Assembly (NCBI RefSeq): GCF_010977575.1
Contig: NZ_CP048812.1
Coordinates: 744,001-808,000 of the forward strand
Origin: Halomonas socia
GTDB taxonomy: Bacteria > Pseudomonadota > Gammaproteobacteria > Pseudomonadales > Halomonadaceae
DNA length: 64,000 nucleotides
Direction of reading: 5' to 3'
In this document: piece by piece, positions 1 through 8,947 of the stretch
Layout of the letters: each line of letters opens with the position of its first letter
How positions within the stretch are numbered: the stretch's first letter is position 1
The notes under the pieces: model-generated
Told to the model about the DNA's origin: nothing
Seen by the model: the letters and a program-made list of their open reading frames with translations, nothing else
Database searches by the model: none
Program-made: the position numbers and the translations under genes

Positions 1-381
1 GAGCTGTAGCACCTGGCCCTCGGCGAGACCGGCCTCGCTCAACCCCTCGCGCAGATCGGACTCGGATATCTGCGAGTTGCCGGTGATGCTCAGCGCGGTG
101 ATAAAGGGGCGCTCGACCACCTGAATGATCAGGATGTCGCCGTCGCGGGCCAGTTGGACGTCGTCGAACAGACCGGTGGCGAACAGCTCGCGAGCGGCAC
201 TGGCCAGTTCGCCCTCATCGACGCGGTCGCTGGTGCTGACGGGAAAAGCATTGAACACGGAGGCTGCAGAAACTCGCTGCAGGCCCTCTACGCGGATGTC
301 GGAAACATTGAAAGAGTCTGCCAGCGCTACCTGGGCGCTGGTAAGCAGCAGCGCCGCCAATCCGATGGTCTTGAGTTTCAT
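1..381 (-). CDS. bamA: Outer membrane assembly factor BamA, N-terminal part (cut by window edge)
   Basis: This is the first 127 codons of BamA, the central subunit of the BAM complex that inserts beta-barrel proteins into the outer membrane. The protein begins with a signal peptide (MKLKTIGLAALLLTSAQVAL, cut near ALA-DS) followed by POTRA domain 1 (SFNVSDIRVEGLQRV) and the start of POTRA 2 (FITALSITGNSQIS). The barrel lies outside the window. The gene follows rseP by about 110 bases on the same strand, the usual order in gammaproteobacteria. Identity is firm from the POTRA motifs plus context; only the extent is limited by the edge. Confidence 0.93.
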   Translation of the reverse strand, partial: MKLKTIGLAALLLTSAQVALADSFNVSDIRVEGLQRVSAASVFNAFPVSTSDRVDEGELASAARELFATGLFDDVQLARDGDILIIQVVERPFITALSITGNSQISESDLREGLSEAGLAEGQVLQL

Positions 382-490
382 GCAGTCGATTCGCTCGAGT
401 TGGTCTGCCCGCGTGTGGAACAGGCACCATATACATTTGTGCAGGGTTCTGACAAGCCGAGGCCCGCCGAACCCTGCCGCGGGTCGTGCC

Positions 491-1849
491 TCACCATAAC
501 CGCATCAGGTCGAAATACAGCGCCATCAGCATCAGGCTGCCGACCAGTGCCACGCCGATGCGCAGCCCCATGGCCTGCACGCGTTCCGATACCGGCTTGC
601 CGCGCACCGCTTCGACGGCATAGTAGACCAGATGCCCACCGTCCAGCACCGGGATCGGCAGCAGGTTGAGGATCGCCAGGCTGATCGATAGATAGGCCAG
701 GAAGCTGATGAACGTCTCCAGACCGGTGCGCGCCGAGTCGCCGGCCACCCGGGCGATGGTGATCGGCCCGGAGAGGTTCGTCGGCGAAATCAGGCCGACG
801 AACATCTTGCGAATGGCGTCGACGGTCAGCAGCGACATCTCGCCGGTGCGCGACAGCGACTGACCGACCGCAGCCAGTGGCCCGTAGCGGATTTCGCGAC
901 GATACTCCTCGGGCCACTCCACCGCTTCGACGCCGGCACCGATATAGCCGATCACCACGCCGTCCTCGATCTCGTTGCGCCCAGGCGTCAACTCAACGTC
1001 CAGGGTCTCGCCGTTGCGCTCCACCTCGACCGCCAGGGGAGAATCGGGGCTGGCGCGCACCAGGTCGACAAAGTGCAGCCAGTCGTCCACCGGCTCGCCA
1101 TCCACCGTCAGCACCTGGTCGCCGGGCTGCAGCCCGGCCTGACCGGCGGCCTCGCCATCCAGCACCTGGCCCAGCACCGCCGGAAACGACGGCCGCCACG
1201 GCTCGAGCCCCAGGCTCGGCAGCGGCTGCGGTGGGTCCTGCCGCACCAGCCAGTTGTCCACCGGCAGCTGGTAGTCGCGGGCGCTGCTGCTACCCTCGTC
1301 GCGGGCGCTCAGCGAAAGTGCGCCGCTGTGGCCGATGGCTGCTATCAACTTGAGGTTGATCTCGTCCCAGGAACGCACCGCCTCGCCCTGCACGGCGACG
1401 ATCTCCTGGCCGGGGCTGAGCCCGCCCTGCTCCGCCGGCGAGCCCGGGGCTACGCTGCCCACCACCGGCGCCACCGTGGTGGTGCCAACCACAAACATCA
1501 GCCAGTAGGCGACGATCGCCAGCAGGAAATTGGCCAGCGGCCCGGCCGCCACGATGGCAATGCGCTGCCACACCGTCTTGCGGTTGAAGGCCTGATGCTG
1601 CTCGGCGGGATCCACCGGCGCCTCGCGCTCATCGAGCATCTTGACGTAACCGCCCAGCGGGATGGCGGCCACCGCAAACTCGGTGCCGTGGCGATCGACC
1701 CGCGACCACAGCGGCTTGCCGAAGCCCACCGAGAAACGCAGCACCTTGACGCCGCAGCGCCGGGCCACCCAGAAGTGGCCATATTCGTGAAAGGTGATCA
1801 GCACGCCGAGAACCACGATCACCGCCAGGATGTTCTGTATCACGCCCAT
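491..1849 (-). CDS. rseP: RseP, site-2 zinc metalloprotease of the sigma-E pathway
   Basis: A 452-residue inner-membrane protease of the M50 family. The zinc motif HEYGH is at residues 21-25 in the first membrane helix, and the third ligand region (NLLPIPVLDGGH) lies near the C terminus, followed by the last helix. Two PDZ-like regions occupy the periplasmic middle (for example VVGSVAPGSPAEQGGL and GQVLDGEAAGQAGLQ). In the family it cuts RseA after DegS and releases sigma-E, and it also clears signal peptides. The start is one base before the ispC stop region, so translation is tightly coupled to ispC. The bamA gene downstream is a typical sigma-E target. Confidence 0.97.
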   Translation of the reverse strand: MGVIQNILAVIVVLGVLITFHEYGHFWVARRCGVKVLRFSVGFGKPLWSRVDRHGTEFAVAAIPLGGYVKMLDEREAPVDPAEQHQAFNRKTVWQRIAIVAAGPLANFLLAIVAYWLMFVVGTTTVAPVVGSVAPGSPAEQGGLSPGQEIVAVQGEAVRSWDEINLKLIAAIGHSGALSLSARDEGSSSARDYQLPVDNWLVRQDPPQPLPSLGLEPWRPSFPAVLGQVLDGEAAGQAGLQPGDQVLTVDGEPVDDWLHFVDLVRASPDSPLAVEVERNGETLDVELTPGRNEIEDGVVIGYIGAGVEAVEWPEEYRREIRYGPLAAVGQSLSRTGEMSLLTVDAIRKMFVGLISPTNLSGPITIARVAGDSARTGLETFISFLAYLSISLAILNLLPIPVLDGGHLVYYAVEAVRGKPVSERVQAMGLRIGVALVGSLMLMALYFDLMRLW

Positions 1850-3052
1850 CTAGATCGTCTCCTCGAGCATCCGCACCAGAATTGCCTGGGCGGCCTGTCG
1901 CGCCTGGCGATCCTCGTCGAGGATCGTCGCCAGTTCATCTGCCGGCAGCACCGGGCGAGCGTCACGCACCCTCGCCACCAGCTCGGCGATAGCGGTAAAC
2001 GGCAGCCGGCCGGCGAGAAAGGCATCCACCGCCACCTCGTTGGCCGCATTGAGCACCGCCGGTGCCGTGCCACCGGCGGCCATCGCCTCACGAGCCAGGC
2101 GCAGGCAGGGGAAGGCCGTCTCATCCGGCGCCTGGAAGTCGAGCCGCGCCACCTGGAACAGGTCGAGCGGCTCGACGCCGGCGTCGATGCGCTGCGGCCA
2201 GGCCAGCCCGTAGGCGATCGGCGTGCGCATATCGGGGTTGCCCAGTTGGGCGAGCACCGAGCCGTCGCTATAGCCGGCCATGGAGTGGATCACGCTCTGC
2301 GGGTGGACCACCACCTGTACCTGCTCGGGCCGCGCATCGAACAGCCAGCACGCCTCGATCAGCTCGAGCCCCTTGTTCATCAGCGTCGCGCTGTCCACCG
2401 ATATCTTGCGGCCCATCGACCAGTTGGGGTGAGCGCAGGCCTGGGCCGGGGTCACCTCGGCCAGCTGCGCCGGCGTCCAGCCCAGGAAGGGTCCGCCGGA
2501 CGCGGTCAACAGCAGTTGGGTGACGCCGTGGCGCGAGAGCCCGCCGCGGTGCTCAGCGGGTAGACACTGGTAGATGGCATTGTGTTCGGAATCGATCGGC
2601 AGCAGGGTCGCGCCATGGGTCGCCACCGCGTCCATGAACAGCGCTCCGCTCATCACCAGCGCCTCTTTGTTGGCCAACAGCACGCGCTTGCCGGCGCGCA
2701 CCGCGGCCAGCGTCGGCAGCAGCCCGGCGGCGCCGACGATGGCCGCCATCACCACGTCGACCTCGCTGGCCTCGGCAACCTCGACCAGTGCCGCCTCGCC
2801 GGCCCTGGCCTGGGTGTCGAGCCCCGCCTCGGCCAGCCGCTCACGCAGCCAGACGGCATCGGCCTCATGGGCCAGCACCGCCACTTCTGGACGGTGCTGC
2901 TGGCACAGCGCCAGCAGCGCCTCCCGCGAGGTGTGGGCGGTCAAGGCGTGCAGGCGGTAGCGGTCGGGATGGCGGGCGATGACATCCAGGGTACTGGTAC
3001 CGATCGAGCCGGTGGCACCCAGCACGCTGACGCACTGCACGGCGGCGCTCAT
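1850..3052 (-). CDS. ispC: 1-deoxy-D-xylulose 5-phosphate reductoisomerase
   Basis: This enzyme converts DXP to 2-C-methyl-D-erythritol 4-phosphate with NADPH, the committed step of the MEP isoprenoid pathway. The N terminus carries the Rossmann motif [16 protein letters not shown]. The metal and substrate-binding motif [13 protein letters not shown] and the SGGPFLGW loop are intact. The start at 3052 gives 400 residues and leaves about 16 bases after the cdsA stop; an in-frame ATG at 3094 would add 14 residues overlapping cdsA that do not fit the family. Its products feed UppS two genes upstream in the same transcription unit. Confidence 0.96.
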   Translation of the reverse strand: MSAAVQCVSVLGATGSIGTSTLDVIARHPDRYRLHALTAHTSREALLALCQQHRPEVAVLAHEADAVWLRERLAEAGLDTQARAGEAALVEVAEASEVDVVMAAIVGAAGLLPTLAAVRAGKRVLLANKEALVMSGALFMDAVATHGATLLPIDSEHNAIYQCLPAEHRGGLSRHGVTQLLLTASGGPFLGWTPAQLAEVTPAQACAHPNWSMGRKISVDSATLMNKGLELIEACWLFDARPEQVQVVVHPQSVIHSMAGYSDGSVLAQLGNPDMRTPIAYGLAWPQRIDAGVEPLDLFQVARLDFQAPDETAFPCLRLAREAMAAGGTAPAVLNAANEVAVDAFLAGRLPFTAIAELVARVRDARPVLPADELATILDEDRQARQAAQAILVRMLEETI

Positions 3053-3068
3053 AGCAACCACGCGCAAC

Positions 3069-3866
3069 TCACAGCCAGCCACCGAGCAGCGCAAACCACG
3101 GCACCGCCGCGGTCAGGCTATCGATGCGGTCGAGCACCCCGCCGTGGCCGGGCAGCAGGGCACTGGAGTCCTTGATATCGCGGTGGCGCTTGAGCATGCT
3201 CTCGAGCAGGTCGCCGAGCACCGAGATCAGCGTCACCAGCCAGGTGATCGCCACCAGCGCCAGCCCTTGAGCGAGGCCCAGCGTCTGCCAGAGCGCAAAC
3301 AGCAGCGCCAGCAGGGTGGTCGCGGCCAGGCCGCCGGCCACACCCTCCCAGGTCTTGCCCGGGCTGACCCGCGGCGCCAGCTTGCGGCGACCGAAAGCGC
3401 GGCCGGCGAAATAGGCGCCGGTATCGGCGCACCACACCAGCAGCAGCACGAACAGCAGCCATACGGCGCCGCTTTCGCGCAGCACGATAAAGCCCACCCA
3501 GCATGGCAGCAGCACCCATAGCCCCATGGCCAGGCGCCGCGAGGTCGGCTGCCAGCCGGCCCCCTTGTCGGGGTATTGCGCCACCCAGTAGAGATTGGCC
3601 AGCCAGCCCAGCGCCCCCAGCCACAGCGGCCAGGCGCTGTGGGCGGCACCGCCGAACCACAGCAGCAGCATCAGCAGCGCCATGCCGGCAGCGCCGAGCA
3701 GGCGCTGGCGCTGGCTATCGAGGCCGGCCAGGTTGACCCACTCCCAGCTCGCCAGCAGCACGATCAGCGCCGTGAACAGCGCGAAGGCCCCGCCGTCGAG
3801 CCAGAACAGCCCCAGCAGGACCAGCGGCGCCAACCACAGGGCGGTGATGATGCGCTGTTTAAGCAT
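3069..3866 (-). CDS. cdsA: Phosphatidate cytidylyltransferase
   Basis: An integral membrane enzyme that makes CDP-diacylglycerol from phosphatidate and CTP, the branch point of phospholipid synthesis. It is almost entirely hydrophobic with several helices. The C-terminal CdsA signature is present: [18 protein letters not shown] followed by VLDRID. I chose the ATG at 3866 ([10 protein letters not shown]), which overlaps the uppS stop by 8 bases (ATGCTTAA) and gives 265 residues; a start 7 codons earlier is possible but would extend further into uppS. The overlap implies translational coupling. Confidence 0.95.
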   Translation of the reverse strand: MLKQRIITALWLAPLVLLGLFWLDGGAFALFTALIVLLASWEWVNLAGLDSQRQRLLGAAGMALLMLLLWFGGAAHSAWPLWLGALGWLANLYWVAQYPDKGAGWQPTSRRLAMGLWVLLPCWVGFIVLRESGAVWLLFVLLLVWCADTGAYFAGRAFGRRKLAPRVSPGKTWEGVAGGLAATTLLALLFALWQTLGLAQGLALVAITWLVTLISVLGDLLESMLKRHRDIKDSSALLPGHGGVLDRIDSLTAAVPWFALLGGWL

Positions 3867-4617
3867 GCTGCGCCTCGACCTGTTCATCGGTCATGCCAAA
3901 GCGCCGCAGGCGACCGCGGTAGGCATCGAGGGCCTGGTCGAAGGCGGCGCCGTCGAAGTCGGGCCACAATAGTGGAGTGAAATAGAACTCGGCGTAGGCC
4001 AGCTGCCAGAGCAGAAAATTGGAGATACGCTGCTCGCCGCTGGTGCGAATGCACAGGTCCACCGGTGGCGCCTCGGCCAGGCACACCTGGCTGCCCAGGG
4101 CGGTCTCATCGACCTGGGCAGCACGTAGCTCGCCGGCCTCGACGCGCTCGGCCAGGCGCCGGGCGGCTCGCGCCAGATCCCACTGCCCACCGTAATTGGC
4201 GGCGATCACCAGGTGCAGGCCCTGGTTGTCTCGGGTCAGCGCCTCGGCGCGTTCGATATGCTGCTGGATCGCCGCCGAGAAGCCCTGCCGATCGCCGATC
4301 ACCGAGAGCCGAATATCGTGCTCGTGGAGCTTCTTGACCTCGCGCTTGAGGGCCCACAGGAACAGCTCCATCAAGGCGCTGACTTCATTGGCGGGGCGCC
4401 GCCAGTTCTCGCTGGAGAAGGCGAACAGGGTCAGCGTCTCGATGCGCCGCTCGGCGGCGCGGCGGATCACCGCACGCACCGAGGCGACGCCGGCACGATG
4501 GCCGCGCACCCCGGAAAAGCCGCGGGCTCGCGCCCAGCGGTTGTTGCCGTCCATGATGACCGCCACATGGCGTGGCAGACCATCACGGCACCCTTGTGAA
4601 GACAGCGTTGAGGTCAT
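3859..4617 (-). CDS. uppS: Undecaprenyl pyrophosphate synthase (cis-prenyltransferase)
   Basis: It condenses isopentenyl units on farnesyl diphosphate to make the C55 carrier lipid for cell wall and O-antigen synthesis. The catalytic region VAVIMDGNNRWARARG is near residue 20, and the C-terminal family motif RTSGEQRISNFLLWQ followed by AYAEFYFT is complete. In-frame ATG codons at 4653, 4629 and 4617 are all possible and none has a strong ribosome site; 4617 (MTSTLSSQG) gives about the usual length of 250 residues. It sits between frr and cdsA as in E. coli and Pseudomonas. Confidence 0.93.
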   Translation of the reverse strand: MTSTLSSQGCRDGLPRHVAVIMDGNNRWARARGFSGVRGHRAGVASVRAVIRRAAERRIETLTLFAFSSENWRRPANEVSALMELFLWALKREVKKLHEHDIRLSVIGDRQGFSAAIQQHIERAEALTRDNQGLHLVIAANYGGQWDLARAARRLAERVEAGELRAAQVDETALGSQVCLAEAPPVDLCIRTSGEQRISNFLLWQLAYAEFYFTPLLWPDFDGAAFDQALDAYRGRLRRFGMTDEQVEAQHA

Positions 4618-4669
4618 GGAGTCTCGCATCGGGAGAGGAGATGGGGCGGGCACGCGGCCCGCCGGCCGC

Positions 4670-5227
4670 TCACACCTGCATCAGGTCGTGTTCCTTGGCT
4701 TCCAGCAGGCTGTCGATCTCGCCGATGTACTTGTCGGTGAGCTTCTGGATCAGATCCTCGCCCTTGTGCTGCTCGTCCTCGGAGATATCCTTGTCCTTGA
4801 GCAGCGACTTGAGATCACCGTTGGCGTCGCGGCGCACGTTGCGCACCGCCACGCGGGCGTGCTCCGCCTCGCTGCGCGCCTGCTTGATATAGCCCTTGCG
4901 CGTCTCCTCGGTGAGCATCGGCATCGGCACGCGAATCACGCTGCCGGCGGTGGACGGGTTGAGGCCCAGGTCGGCGCTCATGATCGCCTTCTCGACCTTG
5001 GGCACCATGTCCTTCTCCCAGGGCGATACGCTCAGGGTACGGGCGTCCTCGATGTTGACGCTGGCGACCTGGTTGATCGGCACCTGGCCGCCGTAGTACT
5101 CCACCATCACCGCATCGAGGATGCTGGTATGGGCACGCCCGGTACGGATCTTGTGGAAGTTGGCCTGCAGCGCCTCGAGGCTCTTCTTCATGCGAGACTC
5201 GGCGTCTTTCTGAATATCGTTGATCAC
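4670..5227 (-). CDS. frr: Ribosome recycling factor
   Basis: A 185-residue protein of the length standard for RRF, which with EF-G splits the post-termination ribosome. The start [20 protein letters not shown], the [13 protein letters not shown] segment of the three-helix bundle and the C-terminal AKEHDLMQV are typical. The start lies 4 bases after the pyrH stop, and the gene belongs to the rpsB-tsf-pyrH-frr unit. Confidence 0.97.
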   Translation of the reverse strand: MINDIQKDAESRMKKSLEALQANFHKIRTGRAHTSILDAVMVEYYGGQVPINQVASVNIEDARTLSVSPWEKDMVPKVEKAIMSADLGLNPSTAGSVIRVPMPMLTEETRKGYIKQARSEAEHARVAVRNVRRDANGDLKSLLKDKDISEDEQHKGEDLIQKLTDKYIGEIDSLLEAKEHDLMQV

Positions 5228-5231
5228 GTCA

Positions 5232-6005
5232 TTACCCTCTGTCTATCAGCGTGCCTTCCTTGCCGCCCACCACCAGGTTGAGCAGGGCACCGGGCTTGTT
5301 CATGTCGAATACGCGAACCGGCATGTCATGGTCCCGCACCAGGCAAATAGCGGTCAAATCCATGACCCCCAGCTTCTGGTCGAGCACCTCGTCATAGGTC
5401 AGGTGCTCGTACTTCACCGCGTCGGCGTGCTTGACCGGATCCTTGTCGTAGACCCCGTCGACCTTGGTGGCCTTGACCACCACGTCGGCGTCGATCTCGA
5501 TGCCACGCAGGCAGGCCGCCGAGTCGGTAGTGAAGAAGGGGTTGCCGGTCCCGGCGGAGAACAATACCACGTCACCGGAGGTCAGGTAGCGAATCCCGGT
5601 GCGACGGTCGTAGTGTTCCACCACCCCGCTCATGGGAATCGCCGACATCACCCGCGAGCGAATATTGGAGCGCTCCAGCGCATCACGCATGGCCAGGGCA
5701 TTCATCACCGTGGCCAGCATGCCCATGTGGTCACCGGTGACGCGATCCATGCCCGCCTCATTGAGCGCCGCACCGCGAAACAGGTTGCCGCCGCCGACCA
5801 CGATGCCGACCTGCACCCCGATCCCCACCAACTGGCCGATCTCCAGCGCCATGCGGTCCAGCACCTTGGGGTCGATGCCGAAGTCATGCTCGCCCATCAG
5901 GGCCTCGCCGGACAGCTTGAGGAGGATGCGCTTGTACTTCGATTTGGCGCTGCGCTCCGGCTTGGTGCCGCGCTCGGCGCCGTGGGGGTCGTGGCTGGTA
6001 GGCAT
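5232..6005 (-). CDS. pyrH: Uridylate kinase (UMP kinase)
   Basis: A hexameric bacterial UMP kinase of the amino-acid kinase fold, making UDP for nucleotide and cell-envelope precursor synthesis. Motifs seen are [13 protein letters not shown], the glycine loop VGGGNLFRG, and the UMP site near [15 protein letters not shown]. The start at 6005 (MPTSHDPHG) has a good AGGAG ribosome site 8 bases upstream and gives 257 residues. The open frame continues upstream to 6098 but that extension lacks a ribosome site and family similarity. About 110 bases separate it from tsf. Confidence 0.96.
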   Translation of the reverse strand: MPTSHDPHGAERGTKPERSAKSKYKRILLKLSGEALMGEHDFGIDPKVLDRMALEIGQLVGIGVQVGIVVGGGNLFRGAALNEAGMDRVTGDHMGMLATVMNALAMRDALERSNIRSRVMSAIPMSGVVEHYDRRTGIRYLTSGDVVLFSAGTGNPFFTTDSAACLRGIEIDADVVVKATKVDGVYDKDPVKHADAVKYEHLTYDEVLDQKLGVMDLTAICLVRDHDMPVRVFDMNKPGALLNLVVGGKEGTLIDRG

Positions 6006-6117
6006 GGAAGCTCTCCTGATGACTATGCTAGCGGGCGGGGCCGGCTGGCATCCACCAGCCGGATACGCGAAGGCGTGCGCTTGCGCGCACGCCAACACGT
6101 GTCGACGGAGTCAGACC

Positions 6118-6987
6118 TCAGCTACGGCGAGCCTGTTCCATCACTTCCTTGGCGAAGTCGACCTCTTCCTTCTCGATCCCTTCCCCCACTTCGAAGCGCG
6201 TGAAGCCAACCACTTCGCCGCCGGCGCTCTTGACGTACTCGGCAACGGACTGGTTGGGGTCCTTGACGAACGGCTGCTCGGTCAGACTGTTCTCGGCCAG
6301 GTACTTCTTGAGGCGACCCTGGACCATCTTCTCGGCGATCTGCTCCGGCTTACCGGCCATGTCCGGCTGGGCCAGGATGATGGCCTTTTCCTGGTCGAGC
6401 TGCTCCTGGGGCATGTTCTCGGGCAGTGCCACGGCCGGGTTGATGGCGGCAACGTGCATGGCGACGTCCTTGGCGACCTCGGCGTTGGCGCCCTTGAGCA
6501 CGGTCAGCACGCCGATACGGCCACCGTGGACGTACTCGCCCACCAGGTTGCCGGCGCCGGCCTCGACCACCACCGCGCGACGCACGCTGATGTTCTCGCC
6601 GATCTTCTGCACCAACTGCTCGCGGGTCGCTTCCATGTCGCCGGCCATCAGCGCGGCCACGTCGTCGCTCTTGGCGGCGAACAGCGCGTCGACGACCTGG
6701 TCGGCGAAGCCCTTGAAGTTGTCGTCACGGGCGACGAAATCGGTCTCGGAGTTGATCTCGACCATCACGCCGTAGCTGCCATCCTCGGCAACGCGGGTCA
6801 CCACGGCGCCTTCGGCGGCGGTGCGACCGGCCTTCTTGGCGGCCTTGAGACCGGAGTTCTTGCGCAGGTCCTCGATCGCCTGCTCGATGTCACCACCGGC
6901 CTCGGTGAGGGCCTTCTTGCACTCCATCATGCCGAGCCCGGTACGCTCGCGCAGTTCCTTGACCTGTGAGGCGCTGATAGCTGCCAT
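6118..6987 (-). CDS. tsf: Translation elongation factor Ts
   Basis: A 289-residue guanine nucleotide exchange factor for EF-Tu. The N-terminal UBA-like module ([19 protein letters not shown]) and the core motif [12 protein letters not shown] are both present, and the C-terminal subdomain ends in EVMEQARRS. It is separated from rpsB by 126 bases that hold a strong intrinsic terminator, so its expression probably depends on read-through or on its own promoter. Confidence 0.97.
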   Translation of the reverse strand: MAAISASQVKELRERTGLGMMECKKALTEAGGDIEQAIEDLRKNSGLKAAKKAGRTAAEGAVVTRVAEDGSYGVMVEINSETDFVARDDNFKGFADQVVDALFAAKSDDVAALMAGDMEATREQLVQKIGENISVRRAVVVEAGAGNLVGEYVHGGRIGVLTVLKGANAEVAKDVAMHVAAINPAVALPENMPQEQLDQEKAIILAQPDMAGKPEQIAEKMVQGRLKKYLAENSLTEQPFVKDPNQSVAEYVKSAGGEVVGFTRFEVGEGIEKEEVDFAKEVMEQARRS

Positions 6988-7043
6988 GATATTAACCTCT
7001 GAAATTGGTTCGACGTCGCTACGCGGGGCCCCCGCGCAGCGGG

Positions 7044-7067
7044 AAAAAAGGGGGCCGAAGCCCCCTT
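7044..7067 (-). terminator. Intrinsic terminator between rpsB and tsf
   Basis: On the minus strand the sequence reads AAGGGGGC-TTCG-GCCCCCTT followed by six T residues, a textbook rho-independent terminator with a tetraloop. It lies in the gap between rpsB and the co-directional tsf, so it must work as a partial terminator (attenuator) unless tsf has its own promoter. This would set the S2 to EF-Ts ratio. Confidence 0.85.
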
Positions 7068-7113
7068 CTCGCCTGCCCGCCGCACGGGCGGCACGGCAGC
7101 AGGCGCAGCGGTG

Positions 7114-7851
7114 TTACTCGGCGGTTTCGCTGGCGTCAGCGTCGGCGACTTCAACGAACTCATCGGGACGACCTTCCTTGGCGCGACCGCAGGCATCGGC
7201 GATGGCCTTGACGTAGATCTGGATGGCGCGGATGGAGTCATCGTTGCCCGGGATCACGTAGTCGACGCCGTCCGGATCGGAGTTGGTGTCGACCACCCCG
7301 ATGACCGGGATGCCCAGCTTGTTGGCTTCGTTGATGGCGATGCGCTCGTGGTCGACGTCGATCACGAACAGCGCATCGGGCAGACCGCCCATCTCCTTGA
7401 TGCCGCCCACCGAACGTTCGAGCTTGTCCTGCTCGCGGGTGGCCATCAGGACTTCCTTCTTGGTCAGCTTCTCGAAGGTGCCGTCTTCGTGCATCGCCTC
7501 GAGCTCGCGCAGGCGCTTGATCGACTGACGAATGGTCTTGAAGTTGGTCAGCATGCCGCCCAGCCAGCGGTGATTGACGAACGGCTGACTGACGCGATTG
7601 GCCTCTTCCTTGATGATCTTGCTGGCGGAACGCTTGGTGCCGACGAACAGGATCTTGTTGTTGGAAGCGGCCATCTTCTCGACCACGCCGATGGCGTCGT
7701 TGAGCGCCGGCAGGGTGTGCTCAAGGTTGATGATGTGAATCTTGTTGCGCGCACCGAAGATGAATTTGCTCATCTTCGGGTTCCAGTACTTGGTCTGGTG
7801 ACCGAAGTGGGCGCCTGCCTTGAGCAGGTCACGCATATTGACGTGTGCCAT
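7114..7851 (-). CDS. rpsB: 30S ribosomal protein S2
   Basis: Small-subunit protein S2, 245 residues. It starts [20 protein letters not shown] and contains the highly conserved stretch [16 protein letters not shown] and [19 protein letters not shown]. The start at 7851 follows a CAGGAG ribosome site; the open frame continues 33 codons upstream without similarity. The acidic tail ([15 protein letters not shown]) is unremarkable. The roughly 120-base leader and the promoter upstream fit the S2 autoregulation known in gammaproteobacteria. Confidence 0.97.
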   Translation of the reverse strand: MAHVNMRDLLKAGAHFGHQTKYWNPKMSKFIFGARNKIHIINLEHTLPALNDAIGVVEKMAASNNKILFVGTKRSASKIIKEEANRVSQPFVNHRWLGGMLTNFKTIRQSIKRLRELEAMHEDGTFEKLTKKEVLMATREQDKLERSVGGIKEMGGLPDALFVIDVDHERIAINEANKLGIPVIGVVDTNSDPDGVDYVIPGNDDSIRAIQIYVKAIADACGRAKEGRPDEFVEVADADASETAE

Positions 7852-8154
7852 GGATGACTCCTGATAAATCGGGTTAGGCCTCCACGCACCCCATGGATCC
7901 GACCAGCGCACTCGCGTGACGCAGGCACCCGGGACCATGTGACGGTGCATGTGTGATTTAGGCGTTCAAACGCCCTCGCATTATCGCTGCCCTGCGCCGA
8001 GCGCTCAAGGCCCGACCGCATTCCGGTCAACGATTGCAGGAAAGCGCGCGGCTTTATACCATAGTTCGCTACCGAGATGAAGTCGCCGGCCGCGCGCACT
8101 GCCCATCCAGAGCCCATCGCCCGGCGCGTCACCCGCCTCCAGATTCGAGACTCC
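7852..8154. other. Divergent intergenic region rpsB / map
   Basis: This 303-base gap holds the rpsB promoter and leader on the minus strand and the likely map promoter on the plus strand: TTGCAG at 8034-8039 and TACCAT at 8057-8062 with 17 bases between. The open frame ahead of map in this stretch has no family similarity. I see no further gene. Confidence 0.6.
7980..8008 (-). promoter_or_regulatory. Predicted sigma-70 promoter of rpsB-tsf
   Basis: On the minus strand a -35 box TTGAGC (8003-8008) and a -10 box GATAAT (7980-7985) are separated by exactly 17 bases. A short palindrome, GGCGTT-TG-AACGCC (7961-7974), falls at the expected transcription start. The resulting leader would be about 120 nucleotides, as expected for an autoregulated ribosomal protein operon. 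Confidence 0.6.
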
Positions 8155-8946
<792 letters not shown>

Positions 8947-8947
8947 T

